64,000 nt of DNA. Source: Polytrichum commune (taxonomy: Eukaryota > Streptophyta > Polytrichopsida > Polytrichales > Polytrichaceae). Below the pieces are notes generated by a model that searched no databases, had not been told where the DNA came from, and saw nothing but the letters and a program-made list of their open reading frames with translations. The position numbers were made by a program, and so were the translations under genes. Location of the stretch: contig OX485806.1 in NCBI GenBank assembly GCA_950295325.1, positions 26,662,001 through 26,726,000 of the forward strand. The letters are read 5' to 3'. This document shows positions 1-10,914 of this stretch, piece after piece. Every line of letters starts with the position of its first letter. The stretch's first letter is position 1.

Positions 1-20
1 GTTGGCTTCATAGAAGTGAT

Positions 21-2547
21 TTGCAATGTTCTTGGTTGAAACAAACTAAATCTTTTTTCAAAGACTTGCATTGCTGTGCAATTTGTGGTGTGACGAAGTT
101 AAATAACCGCAATAAGAAATACCGCTTCCTTCACAATACATATCTCGATGGGGTAGCACCAATGCAAGGGTGTACCCCGTATGGTACAACAAACACATAC
201 ATTGCAAAACACACGACAAACGCCTCGGGGGACAAGATGATTCTTTGTAATCAATGTCATTCAAATAGAAAGAATCCTCCTCATGCCCCTTATATAGTGT
301 ACCAGCCACCAGCGTATATGAAGTCTATTGTCACGTTGAATCCTCTACACGTGCAGTTGTTGTAGTTCATGGACATTGGTGTGCACATGCAATCTAAAGA
401 TTGGGGATTCAACACTGGCAAAATTGTTTTTGACAGTCTTTTTAATAGTCCTTTATTTGGTTGGACTGAGAACTTTGATGCATCCCAAACAATTGAGAAT
501 TTGGTGTCATCTTTGACCCTATTGTTGTCTCAAAACTTGCATACAAACCCATTCTTTCAAAAATACATGACGGTTTTTGAACAACCAGAAAAGAGCACGA
601 GCATGTGTATTCTTACACTGGATGTGATTCAACCTATTATTGCCAACACTGGCACACACTCGATGTCATTTCCAACCATGGACGTTCATAGGGATGTGTA
701 CGATCTTGCACTTTTGTTTGACATGCGCACACAAACACAACCTAGAAAATATGCCAATTTTTTCACAATAGGAAATATCCATCTTCGAAATGGTTCGCGG
801 TCTGACACTAGAGGGGAGCCTATCACATTCAAGAGAAATATATTGAATGTCGAATTGGAAGGCATGACGCTTGAGAGTGCGCTATTTCCTTTCTTATTTC
901 CAACATGCCTACGATGGTCGGACTACACTCTCTGAATACCTGAAATATCGGATGACTACATTGTTCTTTCCTTTCACTCTATACAAACCATATTTGCTAT
1001 ACATGTATGATATACGACAATCCGTACAATTCTTGAAGGAAGTTTCTCATCAATGTTTGGAGAAAGATATCAAATAAACCCAACATGCACACCCGTATAT
1101 GAATGAAGTTGTTGTAACACGTTACAAATATAGTCTTCCATCCTCTATTGAAGGCACTCCACATTGGCACAAATTTCAACTAAAAGACTTACTCGCAATG
1201 GTTGACAAGTTTGGAATGCCTGACCTGTTCCTTACATTAACAGCCGATGAAGCAAGCTCTCTCCAATGGGAGGATGTTGCAGATATAGAACAAATAGTCC
1301 AACAAATCGATAAGTCCATGACATGGAAAGATTGTCCTGTGGAATGTGCTTCCTTATTCCACTCACGCGTTCAAAAATTCCTTCATGATTACATACTTTC
1401 GGGACCTTGTATACTAGGACGTGTGAAATAATATGTCGTTCGCTATGAAATACAATTTCGTGGTTCCTTGCACGCACACATAATGTTGTGGATAGAACAT
1501 GCAGACTTGGAACGTGTTGCAAACGAAATAACTGCAAGCATTCCTGCGGTATTTGACTCTACATCAGGCAATTTTATTGAGCCTATTGATACTGAGCAAA
1601 ACACTTTGTTCAAAACAGTGATAAGAAAGCAACTGCATACATGTACTTCATGATGCCATCATAGAAAAAGTCATGGCACATGCAAATACGGGTTTCCTTT
1701 TCCACCGCATATAGAAGAGCAGACGACGTACAATGTTGATACAAGAAGATGAGATTACTATAGACCCCGCAATGAAGACCACAATGTTGTGCCATACCAC
1801 ACAACCCTTTTGCTACTTTGGGGTGCACATATCAATTTGCAAAGAGTTAATACAACTTATTGGTCGTACTACTTGCTGAAGTATGCGATGAAATCTGAGC
1901 CACATGAACCTATACAATTAGATAAAACAAACGCTCAACGTTTGGGTCTACAAGGTGCCTCAAATTCTCAACTGCAATTAATCTCCTCACTCATTATATC
2001 GAAGCCAATTTCCTCTGCAGAAGCAGCACTGGCTTGCCTTCACATCCCGGTAATCCAAAAAAGCCGAATTGTGAAGTACATTGATTCTAATCCACCTATG
2101 CTACGAACAAAGTTGGTTACCAAATCCAGGATGTTTGGATTCCATCCCATCGATGCATATTGCAACAGACCAATTGCTTTTGAGAGCATGATTTTTTTTC
2201 AGTACTTTGAAAGATTTGAAACTGACAGAATACAAAAACCGAACATGACATGCTATGGGGTCGACATGTTTGGATTCTATTTGTACGAGACCACAAAGGT
2301 AACAAGGTTTACTGACTTTCATCTCACACACAATACACATGGTTTTTTCTTCAACATTCTCCTCCGCAACTTCACATTCAGAGATGAAAGACAACTATTG
2401 TCTGAGCGCAACACAAACAAGAACTACCTCCTTGAATGTTATATTAGAGGCTTGCTTCTTGATGTCCAAGCAGTGCAAAACTATTTGTCACAGTATGCTC
2501 ATCGAAACCTTATTGAGACCGAAAAACATGCACAACTTTTAGATTGA
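21..2547 (+). pseudogene. Helitron replication-initiator (Rep, HUH) half, broken
   Basis: Segments read in order. 21-365 has paired cysteines (CCAIC, LCNQC) like the Zn-binding N-terminus of Helitron proteins. 369-935 ends in the family phrase LESALFPFLFPT. From about 905 the reading moves to another frame (YDGRTTLSEYLKYRM). 1099-1431 carries LPSSIEGTPHWH and MPDLFLTLTA of the Helitron_like_N region. 1441-1653 carries the HUH motif as RGSLHAHIMLW. 1654-1790 carries CKYGFPFP. 1789-2547 carries the catalytic tyrosine/lysine segment YYLLKYAMKSEP. Rep of this type nicks and joins single-stranded DNA during rolling-circle transposition. Stops at 1075, 1429, 1651 and 1747 fall in the same frame as the flanking similarity, so they are point lesions, not introns. 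Confidence 0.87.
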
Positions 2548-2628
2548 CTTTTGCAAGACTATCCATTCCTCGATCCATTAAACATTTCTAACAATTAAAA
2601 TATTCCACACGAATTAACCCCTCCTTCA

Positions 2629-3989
2629 TTGCATCGCCTCAGTAGACCAAAAGACCATGTTTTTTATATTCAGCTTTCAGACATGATGCTTACACCTGAC
2701 CAACAACGTGTATTTCATGCCATTCTTCAAAATCCAACAGCGTTGCACGTTTTAACTGGAACACCTGGAAGTGAAAAAATATTTTTTGTTAAATATTTGG
2801 CTCAATACTTTCAAACACAAAACAAACTTGTGTTGTTGTCTGCTACAACAAGCGCTGCAGTTTTGAGACTGTCCTCAACTGCATCCACAACACATACATT
2901 GTTTCGTATTCCATCACGAGGTTACTTGTCACCACTGCCAGAGCCATCCACTGTACTAGAGCGTTTACATAGTGCAGACGTAATTGTCATAGATGAAATG
3001 TCTATAATGACTAGCTATATGCTATGCACGGTTGAACATCGCCTCAAACAAGCATGTAGAGACACAATTAGCAACACATTTTGCAACAAGCTTGTGCTGC
3101 TTGTCGGAGACCTTGCACAACTACCAGCAAATGTGTGCATGCTCCAAAAGCCCCAGATATTATTTGCAGATGTTGCCACATTAGTTCCGCTCCATGTTGG
3201 GCCAGTGCACTGCAGCACAAACTACAAATATCAGTGCGTCACGCAACTGATCCAACTTACTTGCAGTTTCTAAACATCATACGAGATAGAGAACCAACAG
3301 AATCTTAAATTGAAGCCACATTGTCGACATGCTTTGTCAACGAACTGGAGTTGACGAGCCACATTCATGCAGACACAACCATATTATGTTCTCATCGCCA
3401 GGATGTGATAATGTACAATGACATTGTGTTCAAAAAAAAATTTGATCAGTCGGAAACAGTGCGTGTAAACTTGGACAGCAATGTAGTGCCAAAAGACAAT
3501 ATGCAAAATTGGCTTGATGACCCGCACTTTGACCATATTCATCTTGTTGTTGTGGGTGCACTCGTTATGTTCATTGAAAATGTAAGCCTTGCAAAAGGTG
3601 CAATAAACAGAGCTACTGCAACTGTAAATGGCATCAATGTGGACAGCGTACAAAAGGTTACCAATATTGCCGTCGAAGTCAAAAATACTTCTAAGCACAT
3701 GCTCCTGAAACGTACTACCTTCCAACATGTATATACATTTGGTAAAAAGTTCTACAAAAGTGGATTTCCAATTGTGCTTGCATACGCAATGACTGGCCAT
3801 AAGTCACAAGGCGCCACTATTTCCACAAATGTGGTGGTAGACATCCGCAATGTCTTTGCCCCAGGGCTGACTTATGTAATGTTGTCAAGGGTTACGAACC
3901 GGCAAAATCTCAAAATCAAAGGACGATTGTCACCATCCCACTTTGTTCCATGTTATCTATCATACACCGCTTCTGAAAAGCTGAGTTAG
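2629..3989 (+). pseudogene. Helitron PIF1-like helicase half, broken
   Basis: 2629-3273 has a Walker A-like GTPGSEK, in which the Ser/Thr expected after the Lys is Ile; a Walker B VIVIDEMS; and the motif LLVGDLAQLP. The reading then shifts frame near 3220-3235 and continues as DPTYLQFLNIIRDREPTES, followed by a stop at 3306-3308. 3321-3989 supplies the C-terminal motifs, including GHKSQGATI and YVMLSRVT. Order and spacing are those of a Helitron PIF1 helicase, which unwinds donor DNA. The altered Walker A, frameshift and stop all indicate loss of function. It follows the Rep half in the same frame after stops at 2545 and 2596. Confidence 0.87.
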
Positions 3990-4359
3990 AGCTATGTTTT
4001 TTGCTCGAAGTTAACACATGCACAGTGACTGGTTTTGCTGCTTCTGTGTGCTACAAGAAGATGCACTCCGAGTTGGCATGCTCTCATTAGTCAACACCTT
4101 ATTGTTGCCTATCTTTAGACACAAAGCTTTCTTCCATCTACCAAGATTTCGTCGAAGAGGTGTGTCCCAAATGAAATCATTCCTAGGTTATCTAGATTAC
4201 CTAAGAATTACTCCATTTGCAAAACCTAAATAGGCTACTTAAGAATGTAATGCCCACATTTTGAGATCATTTTGAGATCATTTTGAGAATAATAATTCAT
4301 ATCCAGCACACTGAACAATTTTCAATAACACAAACTCACAAGATAATGGGTCTGTATAC

Positions 4360-4626
4360 CTTGCCAGTTGCTAGCCAGCCATTGATGCAAATTGGGAGCG
4401 TATGAATCAGCAGCAGCATACTCAGTCTCAAACTTGGAGTTCACATCAATGACCCAACTATCAATGGCCTGAAATAAGACAGATGATCCCCAAGTTGTAG
4501 AAGGCATATTACATGTAGCAACTGACTAAGGTGTAATGAAAGAGAAGGAGGTCTGGCACAAACTTGCTCATTATGACCATGCCGACGATAGCATACCAGA
4601 TCCACCACAACGTCTGTTTGAAATTT
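4360..4626 (-). pseudogene. Fragment of 2-oxoglutarate dehydrogenase E1 (two exon-like pieces)
   Basis: On the minus strand, 4626-4564 reads as a 21-codon piece KFQTDVVVDLVCYRRHGHNE plus Q. It is preceded by TTTTGCAG and followed by GTTTGT. The family phrase is DVVVDxVCYRRFGHNE, so His replaces Phe here. After an intron-like gap, 4468-4360 is preceded by TTATTTCAG and followed by GTATAC. It contains KFETEYAAADSYAPN and HQWLASNWQG, resembling the later E1 segment with NEEFEASKDYxPQKRDWLAS. Family E1 proteins have several dozen residues between these segments that are missing here, and I see no other E1 exons. It is best explained as a captured or relict gene fragment, possibly linked to the adjacent Helitron. 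The identification rests on two short stretches. Confidence 0.6.
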
Positions 4627-4911
4627 CTGCAAAAGTTGAAATATGGTACCAACATGAATCTCATGAACCAAATTGATCCAAATTGCAGTTCCTTCCAAGA
4701 ATTTTGGCCAGCATAGTTGCAGTTAATTTGGGTTGTCTGTATGTCTGTGCATGAGACATAGAAGGCTTTGTATCTTGTGAAAACTGCAGATGGTGAGTTC
4801 AATTGGGACTGGGAGTCTTTCTTTCAGAGTGGGTTACGAGTTCGAGATAACTTGAGAATAAACTGGACGGTGGTGTCAGTCACAGAGCAGCAACTGAGAG
4901 TTCCGCTTCCA

Positions 4912-4920
4912 CTATATAAA
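4912..4920 (+). promoter_or_regulatory. TATA box candidate for the downstream four-exon gene
   Basis: CTATATAAAG lies about 78 bases before the ATG proposed at 4990, and pyrimidine-rich sequence lies between and after them. The spacing suits a plant core promoter with a short leader. No other TATA-like site in this block is as clean. Confidence 0.45.
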
Positions 4921-4989
4921 GAGTGTCGCTTAGTATTGTCCTTCATTATGTCTATATTCCTGAGGCTTCTCGTCATTGATTAACAGTGC

Positions 4990-6999
4990 ATGTCATTCTG
5001 TCCTCCTCTGCAGCCGCAAGCCGCAAGCTTCGTCTCTGCCTCTGCTTTCACCATTCTCAAACGGCATCCGAAAGTCATCTTCTGTAAATCAGCACTGTAC
5101 GTTACGTTTCATTGAACATGTTTCATCTTGCAGTTTCGTAGTGAATTCTTGCTGATTGCATAGCTTGACGTTACCAAGTTATTCTTGGAAACAATATATG
5201 CATGACCTTAGTGGGTGTGTCCATCCGAGCTATGCAGGTACAGATTATATTTATCAAGTGTTTTATCGCTTCTGCGTAGGATGAGCAGACAATCTGCCAA
5301 AAATATTATGTTTCAGAGTGCTACATTATTTTTTCAATTTTAATTACGAGGATCATCACTGCTTAGCATTATTCCTGGATGATGGTTCTAACTTACGCAA
5401 AACTCCATGCTCATTTGAGCTAGGCACCAATTTATAGTTGTCGAGACACAATCCTTTGGCCATTGGGCTGACGTTGAATAAAAATGATGGTTATTTTCTT
5501 TGTTTACGTTACATGGGTGGTCACACGAGAAAGATAGATGGCTACTTAATTTGGACTAATATATACAAGTTGGTGTGACACTTGAGATGGCCAGTTCATC
5601 TCGTTGAACATCCTTTCAAATTACATTAATTTCTTTTCTGTTTCCTCGTGATTATTGGTTGTAATTGTACCAAGCAGTCTGGGGTCGTACTACAGTTGAG
5701 TATATTGGTGATATGATGAAGTGGTCTTCAAGGTACTTGTTTCTGGATTTTGTGATAATCCATTATCGCTTTATTGCCACATACAAATTTGAAATTTGGA
5801 TATGGTGTTTGCAAGATGCTCTTGCAGCATTGAAAAGTGGTCGTCTACCACCTCCAAGCACACTCCCTTCCTTTCAGACTGTAAAAGATATTGTAGGCTT
5901 TACGAATTATTTTGCAGAGGAGTCCCGTTATTCCACCAGTTCAGCTCCTCCATCTTATACTCGCCCATCAGGTTGTTAACATTTACATGTTCAATGACTT
6001 TGTTTTCCCTAAGGCTGTGTGATCTCAGTCGCGAATGGAATCCATTTGCCCAATTGTTTCATGGTTTACGTTATTTCAAGTTCTTTAGTACTTATACCTT
6101 TCATGCAGTTCAAACTCCTCATATCAATGGCTCCTATCAACTACGCAAGCCTGTTGACAAAACTGAAGGTTGATTTGCCGGAGTCAGAGCCAGAGCCCAA
6201 GAAAAGACGTCGCTCCTCCACAACCTCTTTTTATCCCACAGAGGCACAAAATCGCCTGTTGGATGTTTGCGGTTATAAAGATTTCACGAATCCGCCAACT
6301 TTCGATACCATCAAGGAAGCCAACACATTTGTCACTAAATATGCAGACAACAAGAAAGCATTCAAGGACATATATGGCTCAAAGCCATGTCCAGGTGAAT
6401 ACTCCATCTTCAGTATTAATCTCTAATTACTTGCACCATGACCCGCATTCAACTAACGACTTGCTCGCCTCATAACTACTGAAGTTTCAAAAAATACTAA
6501 TATTCCCATTTGTAATTTACATATATGTTTATGCATGTATTGTGTTAATATGTACATATGAATGCCACGATTCTTTTGTTGTTCCCTGTGCACATGTTTT
6601 TTACAAACATAGACAACTTCATGCGCTTCTGAATCAGGTCATGTGAAGATCCTCTTGGACTTATTTCAAATTGACTATGCGGGCGACATAGACAAACTCA
6701 CAGTTTGGAAGGCCAAATCGATGCTTAAGACGGTTGTACCGGAAGATTTGGGAACATACCAAATGTTCCGATTTTACCATGAATTTCGTATCACCGACCC
6801 TGCAGCTTGGTCTGATTTATTGTTTAAACAATCAACGGCCTTGTTGGAGGCACTGAGTTCTGAACGTGAAGCTGCTGCTGGACTCGAAGCCCCTGCACCC
6901 AATCCCGTTGTGCCCAATACTACTGTTGGTGTCACCAACGTTCCTTCATCTTCCCGTCCAAAAAACGGGAAGCGTGCCGCTTCAACGTCTACACCATAA
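4990..6999 (+). CDS. Unrecognised protein, four-exon model with two related phase 1-1 exons
   Basis: Model exons: 4990-5083, 5816-5971 (acceptor could be 5828), 6089-6394 and 6638-6999, giving about 305 aa. All three introns are GT-AG and all interrupt a codon after base 1. Exon 1 begins MSFCPPLQPQAASF. Exon 2 carries PSFQTVKDIVGFTNYFAEE. Exon 3 carries a basic cluster EPKKRRRSS (possible nuclear signal) and TFDTIKEANTFVTKYADNK, visibly related to exon 2. Exon 4 starts HVKILLDLFQIDYAGDIDKL and ends in a Ser/Pro/Asn-rich tail before TAA. I recognise no family. An ATG at 6127 in good plant context (TCAATGGCT) could instead start a 209-aa product from exons 3-4. Lack of lesions and constant phase support a real gene; exons 1-2 are the least certain. 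Confidence 0.5.
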
Positions 7000-7006
7000 C
7001 TTGCAG

Positions 7007-7390
7007 GTACTCTACGTATTGCCATTTGGTTTGATATTTCCTTTTCTGTTATAGAAATATCTCTACAATCTAATTTCTAAACTGCGCTCTCCTTTCTACT
7101 AGGGCCAATGGACGGGTCTACGTGGGGCAAACAATATCACCGCATACAAGATACCTACAACATGCCCGCTCCCCATCCCTCAAGATGAGAAAGGACGCTA
7201 GGACTTACCAACCGTTTCTAGCTCACTTTCAGCTGCAGACAGTCTTTACAACGGCAAGGAAGTACCTTGCCGATAGGAAGGAGAAACAGTTGATACGTAT
7301 GTATCAATCTCAACCAAATAAATCCTACAATATCTTAAGGGGTAGACTGTCAGCGGACCCTTTGTATTGGATATTGAGGAGAAAATAATA
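7007..7390 (+). other. Possible 3' UTR or extra exon after the unknown gene
   Basis: Just past the stop at 6997-6999 is TTGCAG/GTACTC. After an intron-like stretch, CTTTCTACTAG precedes 7102, whose sequence reads openly in two frames: 7102-7201 as QWTGLRGANNITAYKIP, and 7122-7388 as 88 residues. Neither reading resembles a family I know and neither joins in frame to the preceding exon, which has already stopped. It may be a spliced 3' UTR or decayed coding sequence. Confidence 0.2.
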
Positions 7391-10300
7391 AATATATGTT
7401 TCCATTCCAATATGGAATTGTTGAGTATGCATCTCTCTGTCGTGTATTTGGACGTACCGTAAATCTGAATTCAAGTACAGATTCTATAAACATGATATTG
7501 TATTGATGATATGCAAAGCATAACACCTTAGTGTTGACTTTTCAATGGTGAATAATCCATAAGTGTCACTACAAACTAGGATTTTTATGTATAGTTCTTT
7601 AAGAAAATCAGGAAAATCCAAATTCATACATTTCTATGCATAATGAATTCACACATTTCTCTCGACTTCTTCTCTCACCTCTCGTTCACGAAGGATTGTG
7701 ACGGTTCGTGAAGTGTCACAACAGTTGAGGCGGATGACACTTATAACATATCTCACAATAATGAGATTCAAGAGGCATGTTCCACCCAACCTTAGAGCTT
7801 ATATATTAGATACTACTATGAGTTGAGGCTCCCTTCAACTAGTAGTTCCAGATATCTTAACTAGCTCTCCCTCCATGCCTTTAAGATAACTCTAAGTACA
7901 ATTAACTCATGGTCATTTACTTACGAGGTGATAACCTAGGGTAAGACCATAGTCTCAACTAGTAGTGATTCCCTTTACCTTTAGAACTGCTAGAGCACCT
8001 AGGGTGGCACCTCTAGTCTTCTAGTAAAGGAGTTTAGTTGAACTAGAGGTTGTAAATAGTAAATAAATAATAAATAAGTAGATACACGTTACAACACTCA
8101 AGACAATTCTAAGGGTTTGGAAGTCCTTAGACCAATTTCAAATGTACTTTATTGCTGGACTTTGGGGTATTGTAGGGTCCAAGCCATGTATAAATCATCA
8201 CAAGATCGTCTTCTATGAAAATTTGTAATTAAGCTTTCTTTAGAGAAGTGAGATTTGTACAAGGACTAAGGAGAAAAAACACGTCTAAAGATGTGCTATA
8301 AAATCATGTGTTCCAAGGGTTCTTTGAGAATCATTATAAAAGAGGCACCATTGACAGATGAAATCCGTATAATTTCAAATATAAAGATTCAATGAATTTT
8401 ATTGCTAGTTTTATGAGAATTTCATATTCAACTTGGTTTAAAAGTATACCATAATGACAAATGTCATTGTTTTGATGGAGAAATCTTATATGGTTGGTCG
8501 ACATTCCAAAAAATGCCTAAGATATAATAGGTGCACTCAACATAGGCTTCGGTTCTCACCTCTAACAACTTAACTTACACTAAATTTAAAGCAGTGGATG
8601 AGTGGTGGCAACGGAGGAGATCAGGGGAGGAGGGTTACATCGGTCAAATCCGACGATCGTGAAAGCACATGCAACATGCTCGGGGGGTTCACTGGCGAAA
8701 ATCGTAGAACAACGTGCGATAAAAAATAGGGTCCAATATATTCATTGTAGATAAATTTTATGAAAAATGTACATGTAAAATAGGGGATTTTAAAATAGTG
8801 AAACATGTTTACAAGTAAAATACCATCACATATAATATTTTCAAGCTTTTTACATGTAAAATACCATCACCTTATAATCTTTTCTGCAAGGTAAATAGCC
8901 CCCCCAATAAATAGGTCCCGAACGCACGTGTATGAAAAATATAAGAGGGAGTGAACCCCCCGAGGCAACATGGCCTCACCAGAAGCTAGAAGTTGCTTTC
9001 ATCGCCCATAGACTTCTTCTCGATAAACCATGATGAGGTATGTATCATGGAATTTTAACATGCTTATGTGACAATGATATTTGGTTTTGCTAATGAACTC
9101 ATGTTATTTATTTATTTTATTTTGGTTAAATACATCTACATATGTTGAAATAGAATAAAAATGTCCATAATATTATAGGTGCACTTACCCATCCTTGGGG
9201 TTAAGTTCCCGAGGGTTGACACTTAGTGTGACTTACAAAATCTTAGAAATAATATGAACTTAATTTCATGGAATTTATAACAACCTACATTATTTTGAAC
9301 TCAAAGTCACGTATTGCATACGGTCCTATTTTATTTTGAAATTGTTACAACTTTTTTGATACCATCAATAAAAAAAACCCTATCTTTGGCCACACGTAGT
9401 TTTTAATTTTCAAGGAGTGTCAGCCCAAGTTATTTCCACCTCCTTACGTTGCCATCTATTCTTGGGCCTTAGAGTGTCAACAAGTGAGTGCGACAATGCA
9501 TTAAGAATACCAAATATAAACACAACAATTACATGCACCATGAAGTATAAAATAACACTACGTTGGCCAATCGTAGTGGCTAATGTAAGAAGGATGTAAA
9601 ACAACTTAAGGAGAGCACCAACTTTGACAAACCACAATGGCTAATTTAGATCTACATGCTCAACAAGTAATGGAAGAAGAGTTCTACAAAAAATGACCGT
9701 AGTTAATCTGTATTTTGAGACTCATGTATGGTCTGACCATCATCACACCAAGTAGTAAGTCGATGATAACACAATTTAGAAAATAAGAAATGCGCACTAT
9801 GTCTGCACCTACTAATGTTGGAGTTACCGTCACATCTTATGTGGGAATATGATGTCCGACACATGATGTTAATTAAAAGTGGTAAAATATCATTTAGTGT
9901 TAAGTTGTCATTGGCTCTTAGTGTTAAGTTTGGAATTTTATCTCAAAGTGAAGTGCTAATTTATATGTCCAAAAAAATGCAATTAAGTCAATGTTGACTT
10001 TACCACTGGGTGCGACACATGGGAATGTTATAATGATGATAATATAGTTGCTAATAAAGACAAGATCAATGTGTTGTTTTCAATTGATGTTAGACCCTCA
10101 ACATTCAAGTTATGGATGGCTAACACTTGATGTGGCCAAACCTTAATTTATTCAAATCTCCACATATGCTGAAACCCAAAAAAATGTCCATAAGATAGAT
10201 GGGTTTTAAATGGTTACTTATTCCGACTAGCCTGCTTCTCCTAGGATATGAATAGGCCATTTAGTATGTGATGGTTAGCAAATCCAATTTCCTCACAATT

Positions 10301-10500
10301 GTTGGGACAATTCTTATATATTCACTATTGAAGTAAAATTTCTCGTGCTCATTTTAAATGAACATATATTAGACCCCCCAATTATGCTGACTACTGAACT
10401 TAGAATGGTTATCATATTTCGATCATGTAGTCCAATCTCCTCAAGCACATATCTTCTCCATATAAGAAAAACAACAGAGTAAGGGTTCTCTTCCCTTAAA
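7391..10500. other. Intergenic, AT-rich, no gene seen
   Basis: I see no exon with family similarity on either strand. There are short local repeats, for example ACATGTAAAATAC-type phrases at 8765-8870, where AAAATACCATCAC occurs twice. Open frames are 60-75 codons or shorter, as expected by chance. The GC content rises sharply after about 10540, where the HDC1 leader begins. Confidence 0.6.
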
Positions 10501-10729
10501 AATTAAATAGAATAGATGCACTCACTCACCCAACTTTAGGCTTCTTCAGTTCGCTCCTCCGACAACTCGAGTTTCAACCCCCCCCCCACACCCGACTCTC
10601 TGCTGACGGGCGTTGACGGGGAACGACGGGCATTCCTCCGCCCTGGTTCTTCCCAGCGGTAGAGTGACGTGAACTGCTGGACTGGCTTGCATTTCGCATT
10701 TTGCTATTCCAAGGGCGAGGGAGCGAGCG

Positions 10730-10894
10730 ATGGTGGCGAACAACGCCGGCGATGATTGTTGTTGCTGCTGCTGTCTATGGGGGAGCGATCGATTGCCGGG
10801 GGCGGGAAGCGGAGGCGGATTGTTCTTCACTCCACCACCCGCATCAGCAGCAGCTGGTTGTGGATGTTGTCGCATGCATTTTAACTCAACTTAA
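10730..10894 (+). other. Upstream ORF in the HDC1 leader, Cys-rich, 54 codons
   Basis: ATG at 10730 opens a 54-codon frame containing DDCCCCCCLWGS and ending TAA at 10892-10894, about 20 bases before the main ATG at 10915. If the transcript begins upstream of 10730, scanning ribosomes would meet this frame first. The Cys run comes from a TGT/TGC repeat, so the peptide itself may mean nothing. Confidence 0.35.
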
Positions 10895-10914
10895 CTTAAC
10901 TTAGGGTTGGCGCA

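Larger units (their letters stand above)
1..3989 (+). mobile_element. Decayed autonomous Helitron (Rep-helicase coding part), truncated by the window edge
   Basis: About 4 kb reads in one direction as the two halves of a plant Helitron RepHel protein: a Helitron-like N region and HUH replication initiator, then a PIF1-type helicase. Similarity runs almost continuously in one frame but is interrupted by in-frame stops (about 363, 1075, 1429, 1651, 1747, 2545, 2596 and 3306) and by frame changes near 905 and near 3220-3235. It therefore cannot encode transposase and is a fossil. The 5' terminus lies left of the window. I could not identify the CTRR 3' end or its hairpin, so the right boundary is only the end of coding similarity. 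Confidence 0.88.
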
